Source: Photobacterium lipolyticum
GTDB taxonomy: Bacteria > Pseudomonadota > Gammaproteobacteria > Enterobacterales > Vibrionaceae
Assembly: GCF_003026475.1 (NCBI RefSeq)
Contig: NZ_PYMC01000014.1
Coordinates: 1-64,000 of the forward strand
DNA: 64,000 nt
Direction: 5' to 3'
Below, in pieces: positions 28,879-38,112 of the stretch. Both the position numbers and the translations under genes were made by a program. Within the stretch, counting starts at the first letter, position 1, and each line of letters begins with the position of its first letter. The notes under the pieces are model-generated. The model ran no database searches and was not told where the DNA came from. It was given only the letters and a program-made list of their open reading frames with translations.

Positions 28879-31800
28879 TTACTCGCTTTTACTTCTCTTC
28901 CAGCCACCTAACTGCTCTAGCAATTGCAGTTTGTGCTGGACTTGCTCTCGCAAGCGTTCGAGGTTGGCCTGATACTGCTGCGGATCACGGCGCAATACCT
29001 GAGTAAAACGGGCTTCGCGGCTGATCAGGGCCTCCACATCTTTCTTTGGTGGCTTAGAGTCCATCTGCAGTGCTGCCCGCCCTTTATCGACGCGGCGCGG
29101 ATCAAAGCGGAACAGCGGCCATAAGCCGGTTTCAACCAGTAGTTGCTGGTGTTCGATGCCTTCTGCCATGTCATAACCGTGGGTGATACATGGTGAGTAA
29201 GCAATGATCAGGGATGGCCCCGGATAGGCTTCTGCTTCTTGCAATGCTTTGATGGTCTGGTTCATGTTGGCACCGAGGGCAATTTTGGCGACGTAAACAT
29301 TGCCATGCATCATCATGTTTATTGCCAAATCTTTGCCATTGCTTGATTTGCCCTGGCTGGCAAATTTTGCGACCGCGCCGGTTGGCGTTGCTTTCGATTG
29401 CTGGCCACCGGTATTGGAATAACCCTGGGTATCCATCACCAGTACATTGACGTTCTCGCTACCCGCTAATACATGATCTAAACCGCCAAAGCCTATGTCA
29501 TAAGCCCAGCCATCGCCGCCGAGAATCCAGTTACTTTTTGCTACTAAATCTTCGGCTCTGTCGATTAAACGACGGTGCGAATAATCAAGCTGGGCGCGTA
29601 ATGTTGCGATGTTCTCGCGCTGACGGATAACAGCTTGTTCGCTGCTATCAAATGCATCTTGCTTGAGCTGTTCCAACAGATCTGCTGGCAGTATGTCGGC
29701 GGCCATGTTAAGCAGGTTCAGGGTATTATCCCGCTTGCTGTTCAGGGCTAAACGCATGCCTAAGCCAAACTCGGCATTGTCTTCAAACAGCGAGTTCGCC
29801 CATGCCGGTCCACGGCCATGTTTATCCACGGCGTAGGGGGTTGTCGGCAGGTTGCCGCCATAAATCGATGAACAACCGGTAGCATTGGCAATTAACAGAC
29901 GATCGCCAAACAGCTGGGTTAGTAATTTAACGTAAGAGGTCTCGCCGCAGCCGGAACATGATCCCGAGTATTCAAATAATGGCTGCAACAGTTGGCTGGT
30001 TCGAGCATCGATGCGTTTAATATTGATACGCTCTAATTCTGGTAAATCGAGGAAGAACTCGAAGTTATCGCTTTGCTGTTGCAATAATGGCTGCTTCGGC
30101 GCCATGTTGATAGCTTTACGGCTTGGATCATCTTTATCGCTGGCCGGGCACGCAGTGGTGCAGAGGTTACAGCCGGTACAGTCTTGTGGTGAAACCTGCA
30201 AGGTGTATTGCTGGCCTTTAAAATCACGCTGTTTGTATTCGGTTGACTTGAAGCCTTCAGGTGCGTCTTCAAGCTGTGCCGGGTTAACGGCTTTGGCACG
30301 AATGGCTGCGTGCGGGCACACAAGAGTACAGATATTACATTGGGTACACAGATCGTCTTCCCATACAGGGACTTCCTGAGCAATATTTCGTTTTTCCCAT
30401 TGGCTGGTGGCTGTTGGCCAGCAACCGTCAACTGGGAATGCACTGACAGGCAGTAAGTCGCCTTTATCGGCCATCATCATGGCACTGACGCCTTTAACCA
30501 GTTCAGGTGCTTTTTCACTGACAACGGCAGGGCGGCTGAACGGGCTGCTAACCTGATCTGGAATGGTGACCTGTTGCAAGTGAGCCACCGTGGCATCTAC
30601 CGCTTTATGGTTGGCTTCAACAATGGCCGGGCCGCGTTTACTGTAGCTTTTCTCAATTGCCTGCTTTAGCTGGCTGATAGCTTGTTCCAGCGGCATCAGA
30701 TCACTGAGGGCAAAGAACGCGGTTTGCATGATGGTGTTCAGGCGGTTCTTTAAGCCTAGCTCTCGTGCCAGCTCAACCGCATTGATGACGTGTAAATTCA
30801 GCTGCTTGTCAATGATCACCTGCTGGACTTCACGAGGAAGGTGATCCCACACTTTATCAGCAGGGTATGGGCTGTTTAGCAGTACCGTACCTTGTTGTGT
30901 CGTGTGCTCAAGCATATCCAACTTTTCAATGAACTGGAATTGATGGCAGGCGACAAACTCGGCTTGCTCTATCAGGTAAGGGGCTTCAACCGGCACGGCA
31001 TCAAAACGCAGGTGAGAAACCGTTGTGCCACCTGATTTTTTTGAGTCATAGACGAAGTAACCCTGAGCATGTAATTCGGTATTTTCGCCAATAACCTTGA
31101 TGGTGTTTTTGTTTGCGCTGACGGTGCCGTCAGAGCCTAAACCGTAGAAAAGTGCCCGCAAACGTGAAGCCGGTTCGACTTCAACAGCGGCACCAATCGG
31201 CAGTGACAAATGGGTAATGTCATCGTTGATCCCAACGGTAAAGTTATGCGTCAGGGTATTTTCTGCCATTGCGTCAAAAATAGCTTTGGCATGTGTCGGG
31301 TTGAATTCTTTGGATGATAACCCGTAACGGCCGCCGACAATGCTTGGTTGGTGCGAATATTGTCCGGAAGTCACGGCCTGGTTTATTGTCGCAACAACAT
31401 CCAGATACAGAGGTTCACCCATTGCGCCCGGCTCTTTGGTGCGATCCAATACCGCGATTTGCTTGACTGAAGGTGGTAGCACCTGAACGAAGTGTTTGAG
31501 GGAAAACGGACGATAGAGGTGAACGCTCACTACACCTACTTTACGGCCCAGTATCAGCAGGTGATCGACGGTTTGTTCCATCGTCGATGTTGCTGAGCCC
31601 ATAATAACCACAATGTCAGTGGCTTCGGGGTGACCATAATAATCAAAGAGTTTGTATTCACGGCCTGTCAGTTCAGCGAACTGCGCCATTTTCTCGGCCA
31701 CAATCTCGGGGCAAGCCTGGTAATAGTGGTTGGCGGCTTCTCGGGCCTGGAAGAAAGTATCCGGGTTTTGGGCTGTACCGCGAATGCTTGGCGCGTCAGG

Positions 31801-32436
31801 TGTTAAGCCACGCTTATAGAAAGCATCGACCGCATCCTGGTCAATCATATTATCAATGATATCATCGTCAATCATCGCAATCTTGTTGATTTCGTGAGAG
31901 GTGCGGAAACCATCGAAAAAGTGCACAAATGGAATGCGGCTGTTTAATGTTGCAGCCTGGCTGATCAGGGCCAAGTCATGCGCCTGCTGAACAGAATTGG
32001 CTGCGAGCATCGCAAAACCCGTCTGGCGTACTGCCATCACATCGGAATGGTCACCAAAAATAGACAAGGCATGGGTGGCAAGCGTGCGAGCCGCAACATG
32101 CATCACAAACGGAGTCAGTTCCCCGGCAATTTTGTACATGTTAGGAATTTTCAGTAACAGGCCTTGTGATGACGTAAAGGTGGTCGCAAGAGAGCCTGCC
32201 ATCAGTGCGCCATGAACAGCACCCGCTGCGCCACCTTCTGACTGCATTTCCATCACCTGGGGTACTTGTCCCCACAGGTTGGTTTCCCCCTGGCTTTCCC
32301 AGCTTTCGCAGGCTTCAGACATAGGTGATGACGGAGTAATGGGATAAATCCCGATCACTTCATTGCAGCGATAAGCAATTGAAGCGGCGGCTTCATTACC
32401 ATCCATTGTCTTATAGGTACACGGTTTTTTAGGCAT
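28879..32436 (-). CDS. nifJ: Pyruvate:flavodoxin (ferredoxin) oxidoreductase
   Basis: This 1185-residue single-chain PFOR (NifJ/YdbK type) oxidises pyruvate to acetyl-CoA and CO2, passing electrons to flavodoxin or ferredoxin. N-terminal domain I has GNEAAASIAYRCNEV and YPITPSSPM. A 2x4Fe-4S ferredoxin domain carries CTQCNICTLVCP (from Cys697) and CTGCNLCTTACP (from Cys753). The C-terminal TPP domain has SGSCSGCGETSYVK and GGDGWAYDIGFGG. The length is full. It points to anaerobic or microaerobic metabolism. An 11-bp inverted repeat lies upstream. A flavodoxin gene follows. Confidence 0.97.
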   Translation of the reverse strand: MPKKPCTYKTMDGNEAAASIAYRCNEVIGIYPITPSSPMSEACESWESQGETNLWGQVPQVMEMQSEGGAAGAVHGALMAGSLATTFTSSQGLLLKIPNMYKIAGELTPFVMHVAARTLATHALSIFGDHSDVMAVRQTGFAMLAANSVQQAHDLALISQAATLNSRIPFVHFFDGFRTSHEINKIAMIDDDIIDNMIDQDAVDAFYKRGLTPDAPSIRGTAQNPDTFFQAREAANHYYQACPEIVAEKMAQFAELTGREYKLFDYYGHPEATDIVVIMGSATSTMEQTVDHLLILGRKVGVVSVHLYRPFSLKHFVQVLPPSVKQIAVLDRTKEPGAMGEPLYLDVVATINQAVTSGQYSHQPSIVGGRYGLSSKEFNPTHAKAIFDAMAENTLTHNFTVGINDDITHLSLPIGAAVEVEPASRLRALFYGLGSDGTVSANKNTIKVIGENTELHAQGYFVYDSKKSGGTTVSHLRFDAVPVEAPYLIEQAEFVACHQFQFIEKLDMLEHTTQQGTVLLNSPYPADKVWDHLPREVQQVIIDKQLNLHVINAVELARELGLKNRLNTIMQTAFFALSDLMPLEQAISQLKQAIEKSYSKRGPAIVEANHKAVDATVAHLQQVTIPDQVSSPFSRPAVVSEKAPELVKGVSAMMMADKGDLLPVSAFPVDGCWPTATSQWEKRNIAQEVPVWEDDLCTQCNICTLVCPHAAIRAKAVNPAQLEDAPEGFKSTEYKQRDFKGQQYTLQVSPQDCTGCNLCTTACPASDKDDPSRKAINMAPKQPLLQQQSDNFEFFLDLPELERINIKRIDARTSQLLQPLFEYSGSCSGCGETSYVKLLTQLFGDRLLIANATGCSSIYGGNLPTTPYAVDKHGRGPAWANSLFEDNAEFGLGMRLALNSKRDNTLNLLNMAADILPADLLEQLKQDAFDSSEQAVIRQRENIATLRAQLDYSHRRLIDRAEDLVAKSNWILGGDGWAYDIGFGGLDHVLAGSENVNVLVMDTQGYSNTGGQQSKATPTGAVAKFASQGKSSNGKDLAINMMMHGNVYVAKIALGANMNQTIKALQEAEAYPGPSLIIAYSPCITHGYDMAEGIEHQQLLVETGLWPLFRFDPRRVDKGRAALQMDSKPPKKDVEALISREARFTQVLRRDPQQYQANLERLREQVQHKLQLLEQLGGWKRSKSE

Positions 32437-32497
32437 AACAAACTCCAGCGAACAGGCACCGTCTATTCTAAATCGGTCGAATAAATTTGTATTATGT

Positions 32498-32547
32498 ATT
32501 TAATCAATCAATTCAATTCGTAATAATTATTTTAAAATTGATTAAAT
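32498..32547. promoter_or_regulatory. 11-bp inverted repeat upstream of nifJ
   Basis: ATTTAATCAAT at 32498-32508 has its exact complement at 32537-32547, with a 28-bp AT-rich spacer, about 60 bp before the nifJ start. The two half-sites are about four helical turns apart centre to centre, which suits a dimeric or looping regulator. It is not a full FNR box. Confidence 0.4.
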
Positions 32548-32616
32548 GTGCAGTATCTGTTTTGTTGAATTGAGCCAGTCCCTGAAAGTAGGGTAAGGCT
32601 GACTCAGGTAAGGTAT

Positions 32617-32661
32617 CCCCTCATATTTGAAATTGCAGACTGCATTTCCAATTAAGAGGGG
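32617..32661 (-). terminator. Extended hairpin between hcp and nifJ
   Basis: CCCCTC (32617) and GAGGGG (32656) enclose an inner GAAATTGCA/TGCATTTC pairing, 26 bases past the hcp stop. No clear U run follows, so it could be a terminator or another 3' structure. Confidence 0.45.
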
Positions 32662-32687
32662 CATAGGAGTGGGTGATCAGGGCCGGA

Positions 32688-34037
32688 TTAGACCTCGACT
32701 AGTTCAATCTCAGGCTGTGGGTTCAGCATTTTAGCCAAATCGTCTTGCGCCTTACCCGTTAACTGCAAGTTAAACTGCTGCTGTAAGAATGCGAAGATAT
32801 CTTCGTTAACAAATTCTGGTGGGTTCGGTCCCAGGTAAATGTTCTGGATACCAAGATTAAACAGAGCCAGCAGGATCAGAACCGCTTTTTGCTCCATCCA
32901 TGACAGAACAATATTAACCGGCAGATCATTGACCGGCACACCCATAGCGTCGCTAAGTGCCAATGCAATCATTACCGCACCGTAGCTGTCGTTGCACTGG
33001 CCAAGATCCAGATAACGAGGGATTTCAGTACCAGGAACCGTGCCGAAGTCATGGTCATTAAAGCGGAACTTACCGCAAGATGAGGTCAGGATGATACAGT
33101 CATCCGGAACAGACAGTGCCAGATCACGGAAGTAGTCATTCGGTGTACCTGGCTTATCACAGCCCGCAATGACGAAAAACTGACGGATCTTACCCGAGTT
33201 AACTGCGTCCAGAATTTGCGGTGCCAAACCAAGAATTGTTTTGTAGTTGTGACCCGTCATCAGGGTTTCTTTGCTGTCAAACCCTTCGATATCCGGCAGG
33301 CTGAGTGTCTGCTCGATCAACGGGCCAAAATCTTCACCAAGCTGGCGGCAATTGTCGATACCGACAATACCATAGCTGTACAGGCGATTAACGTAATTGG
33401 CGCGGCCAGTTGGTGGAACAATACAATTAGTCGTCACAATGATCGTGCCATTCCATTTCTGGAACAGTTTTTTCTGATCAAACCAGGCTTTACCCACGTT
33501 GCCTTTAAGGTGGGAATATTTGCTTAGCTCCGGGTAGCCGTGAGCTGGCAGCATTTCTGAGTGGGTGTAGATATTAATACCTTTGCCTTCTGTCGCGATC
33601 AGCAGACGTTCTAAGAGTTCAAGATCATGGCCTGTAACCAGGATCCCTTTGCCTTCGGCCTTGTTCTGAGGAACACAGACAGGGGTAGGAACACCTAAAC
33701 GTTTATGGTGAACTTCACCAAGCAATGACATCATCTCGCTGCCAGCACCACCAATTTTCATTAATTGCTCAATGTGCTGATCAAAACTGAAGTTAACGTT
33801 AGTTAGTGTGAAATATAGGGTTTCAGCAATGACATCATCAACGGTTTTAGTATGCGCTCCAAGATCATCGGCGTGGGTACGATAGGCTGATAAGCCTTTC
33901 AAGCCAAAAATCATAATATCCTGCAGGCGAGAGAGGTTTTCATCTTTACCGCATGTGCCTTGAGTTTTACCTGTGCTACCACAGCCACCGGTTTGTGCCA
34001 TTGAGCACTGGTGACAAAACATTGCTAGGTTCGACAT
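32688..34037 (-). CDS. hcp: Hybrid-cluster protein (hydroxylamine/NO reductase), short form
   Basis: Hcp reduces nitric oxide and hydroxylamine, and acts in protein S-nitrosylation in E. coli. This 449-residue protein is about 100 residues shorter than E. coli Hcp. The gap falls between TLTNVNF (near residue 80) and RLGVPTP, where a helical subdomain is missing, like the short Hcp forms known from thermophiles. The hybrid-cluster ligand motifs are present: TGHDLE, THSEMLPAHGYPE, TTNCI, AGCDKPG, SSCGKFRF, GQCNDSY and SWMEQKA. The N-terminal cysteines are spaced C-x2-C-x7-C-x9-C, unlike E. coli C-x2-C-x11-C-x6-C. No hcr reductase gene adjoins it. An FNR-like box lies upstream. Confidence 0.92.
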   Translation of the reverse strand: MSNLAMFCHQCSMAQTGGCGSTGKTQGTCGKDENLSRLQDIMIFGLKGLSAYRTHADDLGAHTKTVDDVIAETLYFTLTNVNFSFDQHIEQLMKIGGAGSEMMSLLGEVHHKRLGVPTPVCVPQNKAEGKGILVTGHDLELLERLLIATEGKGINIYTHSEMLPAHGYPELSKYSHLKGNVGKAWFDQKKLFQKWNGTIIVTTNCIVPPTGRANYVNRLYSYGIVGIDNCRQLGEDFGPLIEQTLSLPDIEGFDSKETLMTGHNYKTILGLAPQILDAVNSGKIRQFFVIAGCDKPGTPNDYFRDLALSVPDDCIILTSSCGKFRFNDHDFGTVPGTEIPRYLDLGQCNDSYGAVMIALALSDAMGVPVNDLPVNIVLSWMEQKAVLILLALFNLGIQNIYLGPNPPEFVNEDIFAFLQQQFNLQLTGKAQDDLAKMLNPQPEIELVEV

Positions 34038-34111
34038 TACTGCATTCCTTTAAAGGTATATTTATAGTGCAACTTTTCGTAAAGGATATCGAGACAGCTT
34101 TCGGTTGGTCT

Positions 34112-34125
34112 TTGATCCGGATCAT
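34112..34125. promoter_or_regulatory. FNR-type box upstream of hcp
   Basis: TTGATCCGGATCAT matches the FNR consensus at nine of ten positions. On the minus strand a TATCCT hexamer at 34088-34083 sits at class II spacing, predicting a start near 34077, 40 bp before hcp. The rest of the 34038-34436 gap shows no other clear feature. Confidence 0.65.
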
Positions 34126-34436
34126 CAATTGCTGATTAAGGTGTATTTCGAATGCGATTTATAACCAAAGGGGTAGGCAATTTCGCTCAGACATCCAGCT
34201 CAGGATCGATTCAATAGCTTAGTACTGGTTGGATTTGATGGAATCATTGAGCAACGTATTATCCCGTCTTGCTTGTTTTATGCGCGCTCTGTGACTAGTT
34301 ATGCGGGCAGTGCATGATTTCTTGGTTTGTGTCGTTAGAAGATAACGAGTAAAGAATCAATGGTAGTTTTCTTGGAATAGCCACTACCTTGAACCAAGTT
34401 CACCTTGAGAAAGATAAAAGGGAGTGGATACCGTTC

Positions 34437-34595
34437 ATGAGTTACCACAAGATGAGTCGACAGTTACGCCGCAAAGCTGAAAATGAATCACAAGAACACC
34501 TGCGTCAGATCAGAGCAAAGTTTTTAAAACAACATTTATTTAAACAACAGGATGAAAAATGCCTTTTACCGGCAAAGAGTGACTCGTGGCAGTAG
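34437..34595 (+). CDS. Small basic hypothetical protein
   Basis: The 52-residue frame reads MSYHKMSRQLRRKAENESQE and continues highly charged and helix-prone, with a Cys near the end. GGGAG lies 12 bases before the ATG at 34437, which is long; ATG 34452 is an alternative. An in-frame upstream start at 34389 lacks support. It is followed by a bidirectional terminator. I do not recognise the family. It could be a real small protein or a chance frame. Confidence 0.4.
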   Translation: MSYHKMSRQLRRKAENESQEHLRQIRAKFLKQHLFKQQDEKCLLPAKSDSWQ

Positions 34596-34643
34596 CAGTT
34601 GTTTATTAGGGCCTACCTGAAAAACCATATTTTTCTAGCATAT

Positions 34644-34668
34644 AAAAAGAGCGCCTAAAGGCGCTCTT
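34644..34668 (-). terminator. Terminator between the small frame and nhaC
   Basis: AAGAGCGCC and its complement enclose TAAA. The A run at 34644-34648 gives a U tract for the leftward nhaC transcript. Confidence 0.85.
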
Positions 34669-34691
34669 GCTGTTTTCAGTGTTTACATTAC

Positions 34692-36131
34692 TTACGCAGT
34701 TTGTTGTGTGACTGTCATATTTTCATCTTCATCCAAATCAGCTGTTGCTGTCGGCGGGCAACGGTCTACAAACCAACCCATGTAAGAAGAGACAATAGTA
34801 ACCAGAATACAAACGAAGCTTAGCCACATGAAAGGGGCGTAAGAGAACGTTGCAACCCCCAGAATACTCGCCATGTAGATACCGTTATCACTCCAAGGCA
34901 CCATACCCGATGTCAACGTACCACCAAACTCAGCGTTACGAGACAGGTTCTTGCGTTGGTAACCTAAGCGATCATAATTCTTCGCACAGATTTTTGGCGT
35001 CAGGATCAGCGATACGTACATTGCTGAACCGAAGACATTACCCAGGAAAGCGGTTGCAATGGTTGATACCGATAGGCTGCCCGCAGAGTTGACGCGCTTC
35101 TCAAACAGTTTAGCGACGGTTTGCAGTACACCCACTTTATCAAGCAGGCCACCAAAACCCAGACCGAAAATGATTACAGCCACTGAGCCCAGCATGGATG
35201 ACATACCGCCACGGTTCAGAATCGCATCAATGAAGTCAACGCCAGAGCTGATGGAGAACGGAGCCCAGGCTGTGTTGAATGCAACAAGTGGATCCATGTC
35301 CTGAACCATAACAGCCCAGACAATACCCAGCAGTGAACCCAGCGTGATCACAGGGAAGGAAGGCAGGCGCATCGCTAGCAGAGCAAGTACGATGATAACC
35401 GGCACAAATGAGAACGGAGAGATAACAAACTGGTCTTCCATTGCCAGAATTACAGACTCAACCTGACCCATATCAACGTTACCTGCGTAGTGCAGGCCAG
35501 CACCGGTAAACAGAATACCCGTGATGACGTAGCTGATCAGCGCAATCGGCAGCATGCCTTTAATGTGCTCCATTACTTCTACGTTAGACATAGAAGAAGC
35601 CAGGATCACTGAATCAGACAATGGAGACATCTTGTCGCCGAAGTAACAGCCGGAAAGTACGGCACCAGCAGTCATCGGTGCCGGAACGCCAAGACCTTGA
35701 CCGATCCCCATCATAGCAATACCGGCAGTACCCGCAGCCCCCCAGGATGTTCCAGTTGCCAGAGCGGTCAGTGAACAGATAACCATGGTGGCAAGCAGGA
35801 AGATGGACGGGTGAATCGCTTTCAGACCGTAATAGATGATTGTCGGAACAATACCACCTGCGATCCAGGTACCTACCAAGGCACCAACAGCAAGAAGGAT
35901 CAATATGGCACCTAAGCCGTTAGATATGCCATTGGTTGCTGCTTTTTCTAAAGATTTATAATCGTGACCGAGTTTTATACCCAGAGCCATGATGATGAAC
36001 CAGCCGATATAAAGTGCCAGCTGGATGGGTAAATCAAGTTTAGCGGTGAAAGAGAATGCCAGTGCAAGGAAAGTACCAAGGGCAAGTATAACTTGCATCA
36101 TCGATGGTAATTTCACAGTCTGTTTGTCCAT
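34692..36131 (-). CDS. nhaC: Na+/H+ antiporter, NhaC family
   Basis: This 479-residue protein has about 11-12 hydrophobic segments and the NhaC/IT-superfamily blocks GTSWGAAGTAGIAMMGIG, SGCYFGDKMSPLSDSVILAS and GGTLTSGMVPWSDNGIYMA. NhaC proteins exchange cytoplasmic Na+ for external H+, fitting a marine cell. Substrates other than Na+ (such as malate/lactate in MleN relatives) cannot be excluded. Transcription is probably single-gene, with a long upstream region. Confidence 0.92.
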   Translation of the reverse strand: MDKQTVKLPSMMQVILALGTFLALAFSFTAKLDLPIQLALYIGWFIIMALGIKLGHDYKSLEKAATNGISNGLGAILILLAVGALVGTWIAGGIVPTIIYYGLKAIHPSIFLLATMVICSLTALATGTSWGAAGTAGIAMMGIGQGLGVPAPMTAGAVLSGCYFGDKMSPLSDSVILASSMSNVEVMEHIKGMLPIALISYVITGILFTGAGLHYAGNVDMGQVESVILAMEDQFVISPFSFVPVIIVLALLAMRLPSFPVITLGSLLGIVWAVMVQDMDPLVAFNTAWAPFSISSGVDFIDAILNRGGMSSMLGSVAVIIFGLGFGGLLDKVGVLQTVAKLFEKRVNSAGSLSVSTIATAFLGNVFGSAMYVSLILTPKICAKNYDRLGYQRKNLSRNAEFGGTLTSGMVPWSDNGIYMASILGVATFSYAPFMWLSFVCILVTIVSSYMGWFVDRCPPTATADLDEDENMTVTQQTA

Positions 36132-36869
36132 ACTTTTAACCTTGTTTAATCGAACCTGTAAAGGGAATGTCCCTGAAATTAGCGTTAACAGGAAGCTAAT
36201 AATTAGTAGTTATTATGACGTTTGAGTCACTCTTTAAGGGACTCATGTTGTTTCGGCGCTACTCTATCTAAATGACCAATTCACTGCGATAGATATTGTG
36301 CCTTTCTGTGATCTGAATCTTTCAGCAGGTATAAACAGGAAAAACAATATGTTTGCATGTTCATTTACTGTTAAATTCTGGTTTTAATGTTGTGTGCTTG
36401 CTGTTTTTTAACCGTTCTAATGTATGTCTGTTTGTGTTCTTTTTTGGCGTATGTGCGGGTATAAATATCCTCAAATCATGATTTGCTGGGTAATTCATCT
36501 CATCATATGCTGTATCTTAGGTTATCAGGGTGAGGGTACTATTTCAAAATTTATGCATTTATAGTGTTTGGTCTGTTAATGGGTGAAATCAAGTTTAGGT
36601 TCGTAAAATATACAATTACAGGTGTAAAAGATGGTCAATTGAGCGCGGCTTGATGCTTTTCTAGCCCGGTATGACCACCTGATAAAAATGTTGTAACCCG
36701 ACAGGCAAAGGGAATCCTTCCGGAGCAAGAAAACTATCACAATTTGGTCAGTAAAGAATTTTTATGCATTTTCTTCAGATTATGCTTGTTTTTAGGTGTT
36801 TAAAACTCTATAGATGGGAGTAGAAATACCAAATTAGTGTGTAATTAAAAGCAGGGAGTGTAGTAAGCA
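36132..36869. other. 738-bp noncoding region between nhaC and asd
   Basis: No gene is supported here. GAGTC/GACTC around 36224-36246 forms a small hairpin. The best-structured part is 36620-36731, listed separately. The rest is AT-rich with stop codons in every frame. Confidence 0.5.
36620..36731 (+). promoter_or_regulatory. Candidate structured leader of asd
   Basis: CAGG (36620) pairs with CCTG (36678), TGGTC (36633) with GACCA (36673) and GGCT with AGCC inside, giving a layered stem. CAGGTG can instead pair with CACCTG (36676), an exclusive alternative. A second small hairpin, AAGG/CCTT inside CCG/CGG, follows at 36698-36723. It matches no riboswitch I know: the lysine, TPP and c-di-GMP-I cores were looked for and not found. 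Confidence 0.3.
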
Positions 36870-37988
36870 ATGATGAAAGTTGGTTTAGTCGGTTGGCGTG
36901 GCATGGTTGGTTCTGTGCTGATGCAGCGTATGGTTGAAGAGGGTGACTTCAATTATATAGAGCCTGTTTTTTACTCGACATCACAAGTAGGTATTCCTGC
37001 TCCTAATTTGGGTAAAGATGCTGGCTTACTGCAAGACGCTTTTGACATTGAAAGCTTAAAACAACTGGATGCCGTCATTACCTGTCAGGGTGGCAGCTAT
37101 ACAGAGAAAGTTTATCCGGCATTGCGTGCAGCAGGCTGGAAAGGTTACTGGATTGATGCGGCTTCGACACTGCGTATGAATGATCAGGCGATCATTACGT
37201 TAGATCCTGTTAACTTAGAACAAATTCAACAAGGAATTCATTCTGGTACCAATACTTTCGTTGGCGGCAACTGTACGGTCAGTTTGATGCTGATGGCAGT
37301 GGGTGGCTTATATAAGGCTGGTCTGGTTGAATGGATGACGTCACAAACTTACCAGGCTGCTTCTGGTGCCGGTGCGAAAAATATGCGCGAGTTAATCAAC
37401 CAAATGGGCGTGATTAACGATACGGTATCTAGCGAGCTGGCTAATCCTGCAACATCCATTTTGGATATTGATCGTAAAGTAGCTGAAACACTTCGTTCTT
37501 CAAACTTCCCGGCACAGGAATTTGGTGCGCCGCTCGCGGGTTCATTGATCCCGTGGATTGATGTTAAGCGTGACAATGGCCAGAGTAAAGAAGAGTGGAA
37601 AGCGTCGGTTGAAACCAACAAGATCCTGGGTCTGCAAGATAATCCGGTTCCAATTGACGGTACTTGCGTACGTATTGGTGCGATGCGTTGCCACAGTCAG
37701 GCATTAACGTTGAAATTGAAGAAAAACGTCCCTCTTGATGAAATTGAAGAGATGATTGCGTCACACAACGACTGGGTTAAAGTGATCCCGAACGACCGTG
37801 ACATTACGGTTCAGGAACTGAGTCCGGCGAAAGTAACAGGTACGCTATCTGTTCCTGTCGGCCGTTTACGCAAACTGGCAATGGGGGATGACTTCCTCAA
37901 TGCCTTTACGGTCGGCGATCAGTTGCTATGGGGGGCGGCGGAGCCACTACGTCGTACACTGCGTATTATTTTGGCGGAAAAGGCTTGA
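36870..37988 (+). CDS. asd: Aspartate-semialdehyde dehydrogenase
   Basis: Asd makes aspartate semialdehyde, the branch point to lysine/diaminopimelate, threonine and methionine. The 372-residue protein begins [21 protein letters not shown] (NADP-binding loop). It has the catalytic cysteine in [12 protein letters not shown] and the block [14 protein letters not shown]. The length equals that of the enterobacterial enzyme. GGGAG lies about 13 bases upstream of the doubled ATG, so either Met may start. Function is cytoplasmic. It is followed by a strong terminator and preceded by a long leader region. Confidence 0.96.
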   Translation: MMKVGLVGWRGMVGSVLMQRMVEEGDFNYIEPVFYSTSQVGIPAPNLGKDAGLLQDAFDIESLKQLDAVITCQGGSYTEKVYPALRAAGWKGYWIDAASTLRMNDQAIITLDPVNLEQIQQGIHSGTNTFVGGNCTVSLMLMAVGGLYKAGLVEWMTSQTYQAASGAGAKNMRELINQMGVINDTVSSELANPATSILDIDRKVAETLRSSNFPAQEFGAPLAGSLIPWIDVKRDNGQSKEEWKASVETNKILGLQDNPVPIDGTCVRIGAMRCHSQALTLKLKKNVPLDEIEEMIASHNDWVKVIPNDRDITVQELSPAKVTGTLSVPVGRLRKLAMGDDFLNAFTVGDQLLWGAAEPLRRTLRIILAEKA

Positions 37989-38042
37989 CGGATCTAAGCT
38001 GCATAATACGGGCGGCATAGTGATTGTCGTTTCGGTTAATAC

Positions 38043-38072
38043 AAAAAGACCTCGCAATGCGAGGTCTTTTTT
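38043..38072 (+). terminator. asd terminator
   Basis: AAAAGACCTCGC pairs perfectly with GCGAGGTCTTTT around AAT, then more T. The A run also allows leftward use for sodB. Confidence 0.92.
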
Positions 38073-38112
38073 ATAGCAGCTGATAGATTTAATCAGCTAT
38101 CGAATCAGAGCA

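Noticed and set aside
36600..36860. Lysine, TPP or c-di-GMP-I riboswitch before asd
   Set aside because: Isolated matches such as ACCTGAT and GGCAAA are present, but the full conserved cores and stems are not.
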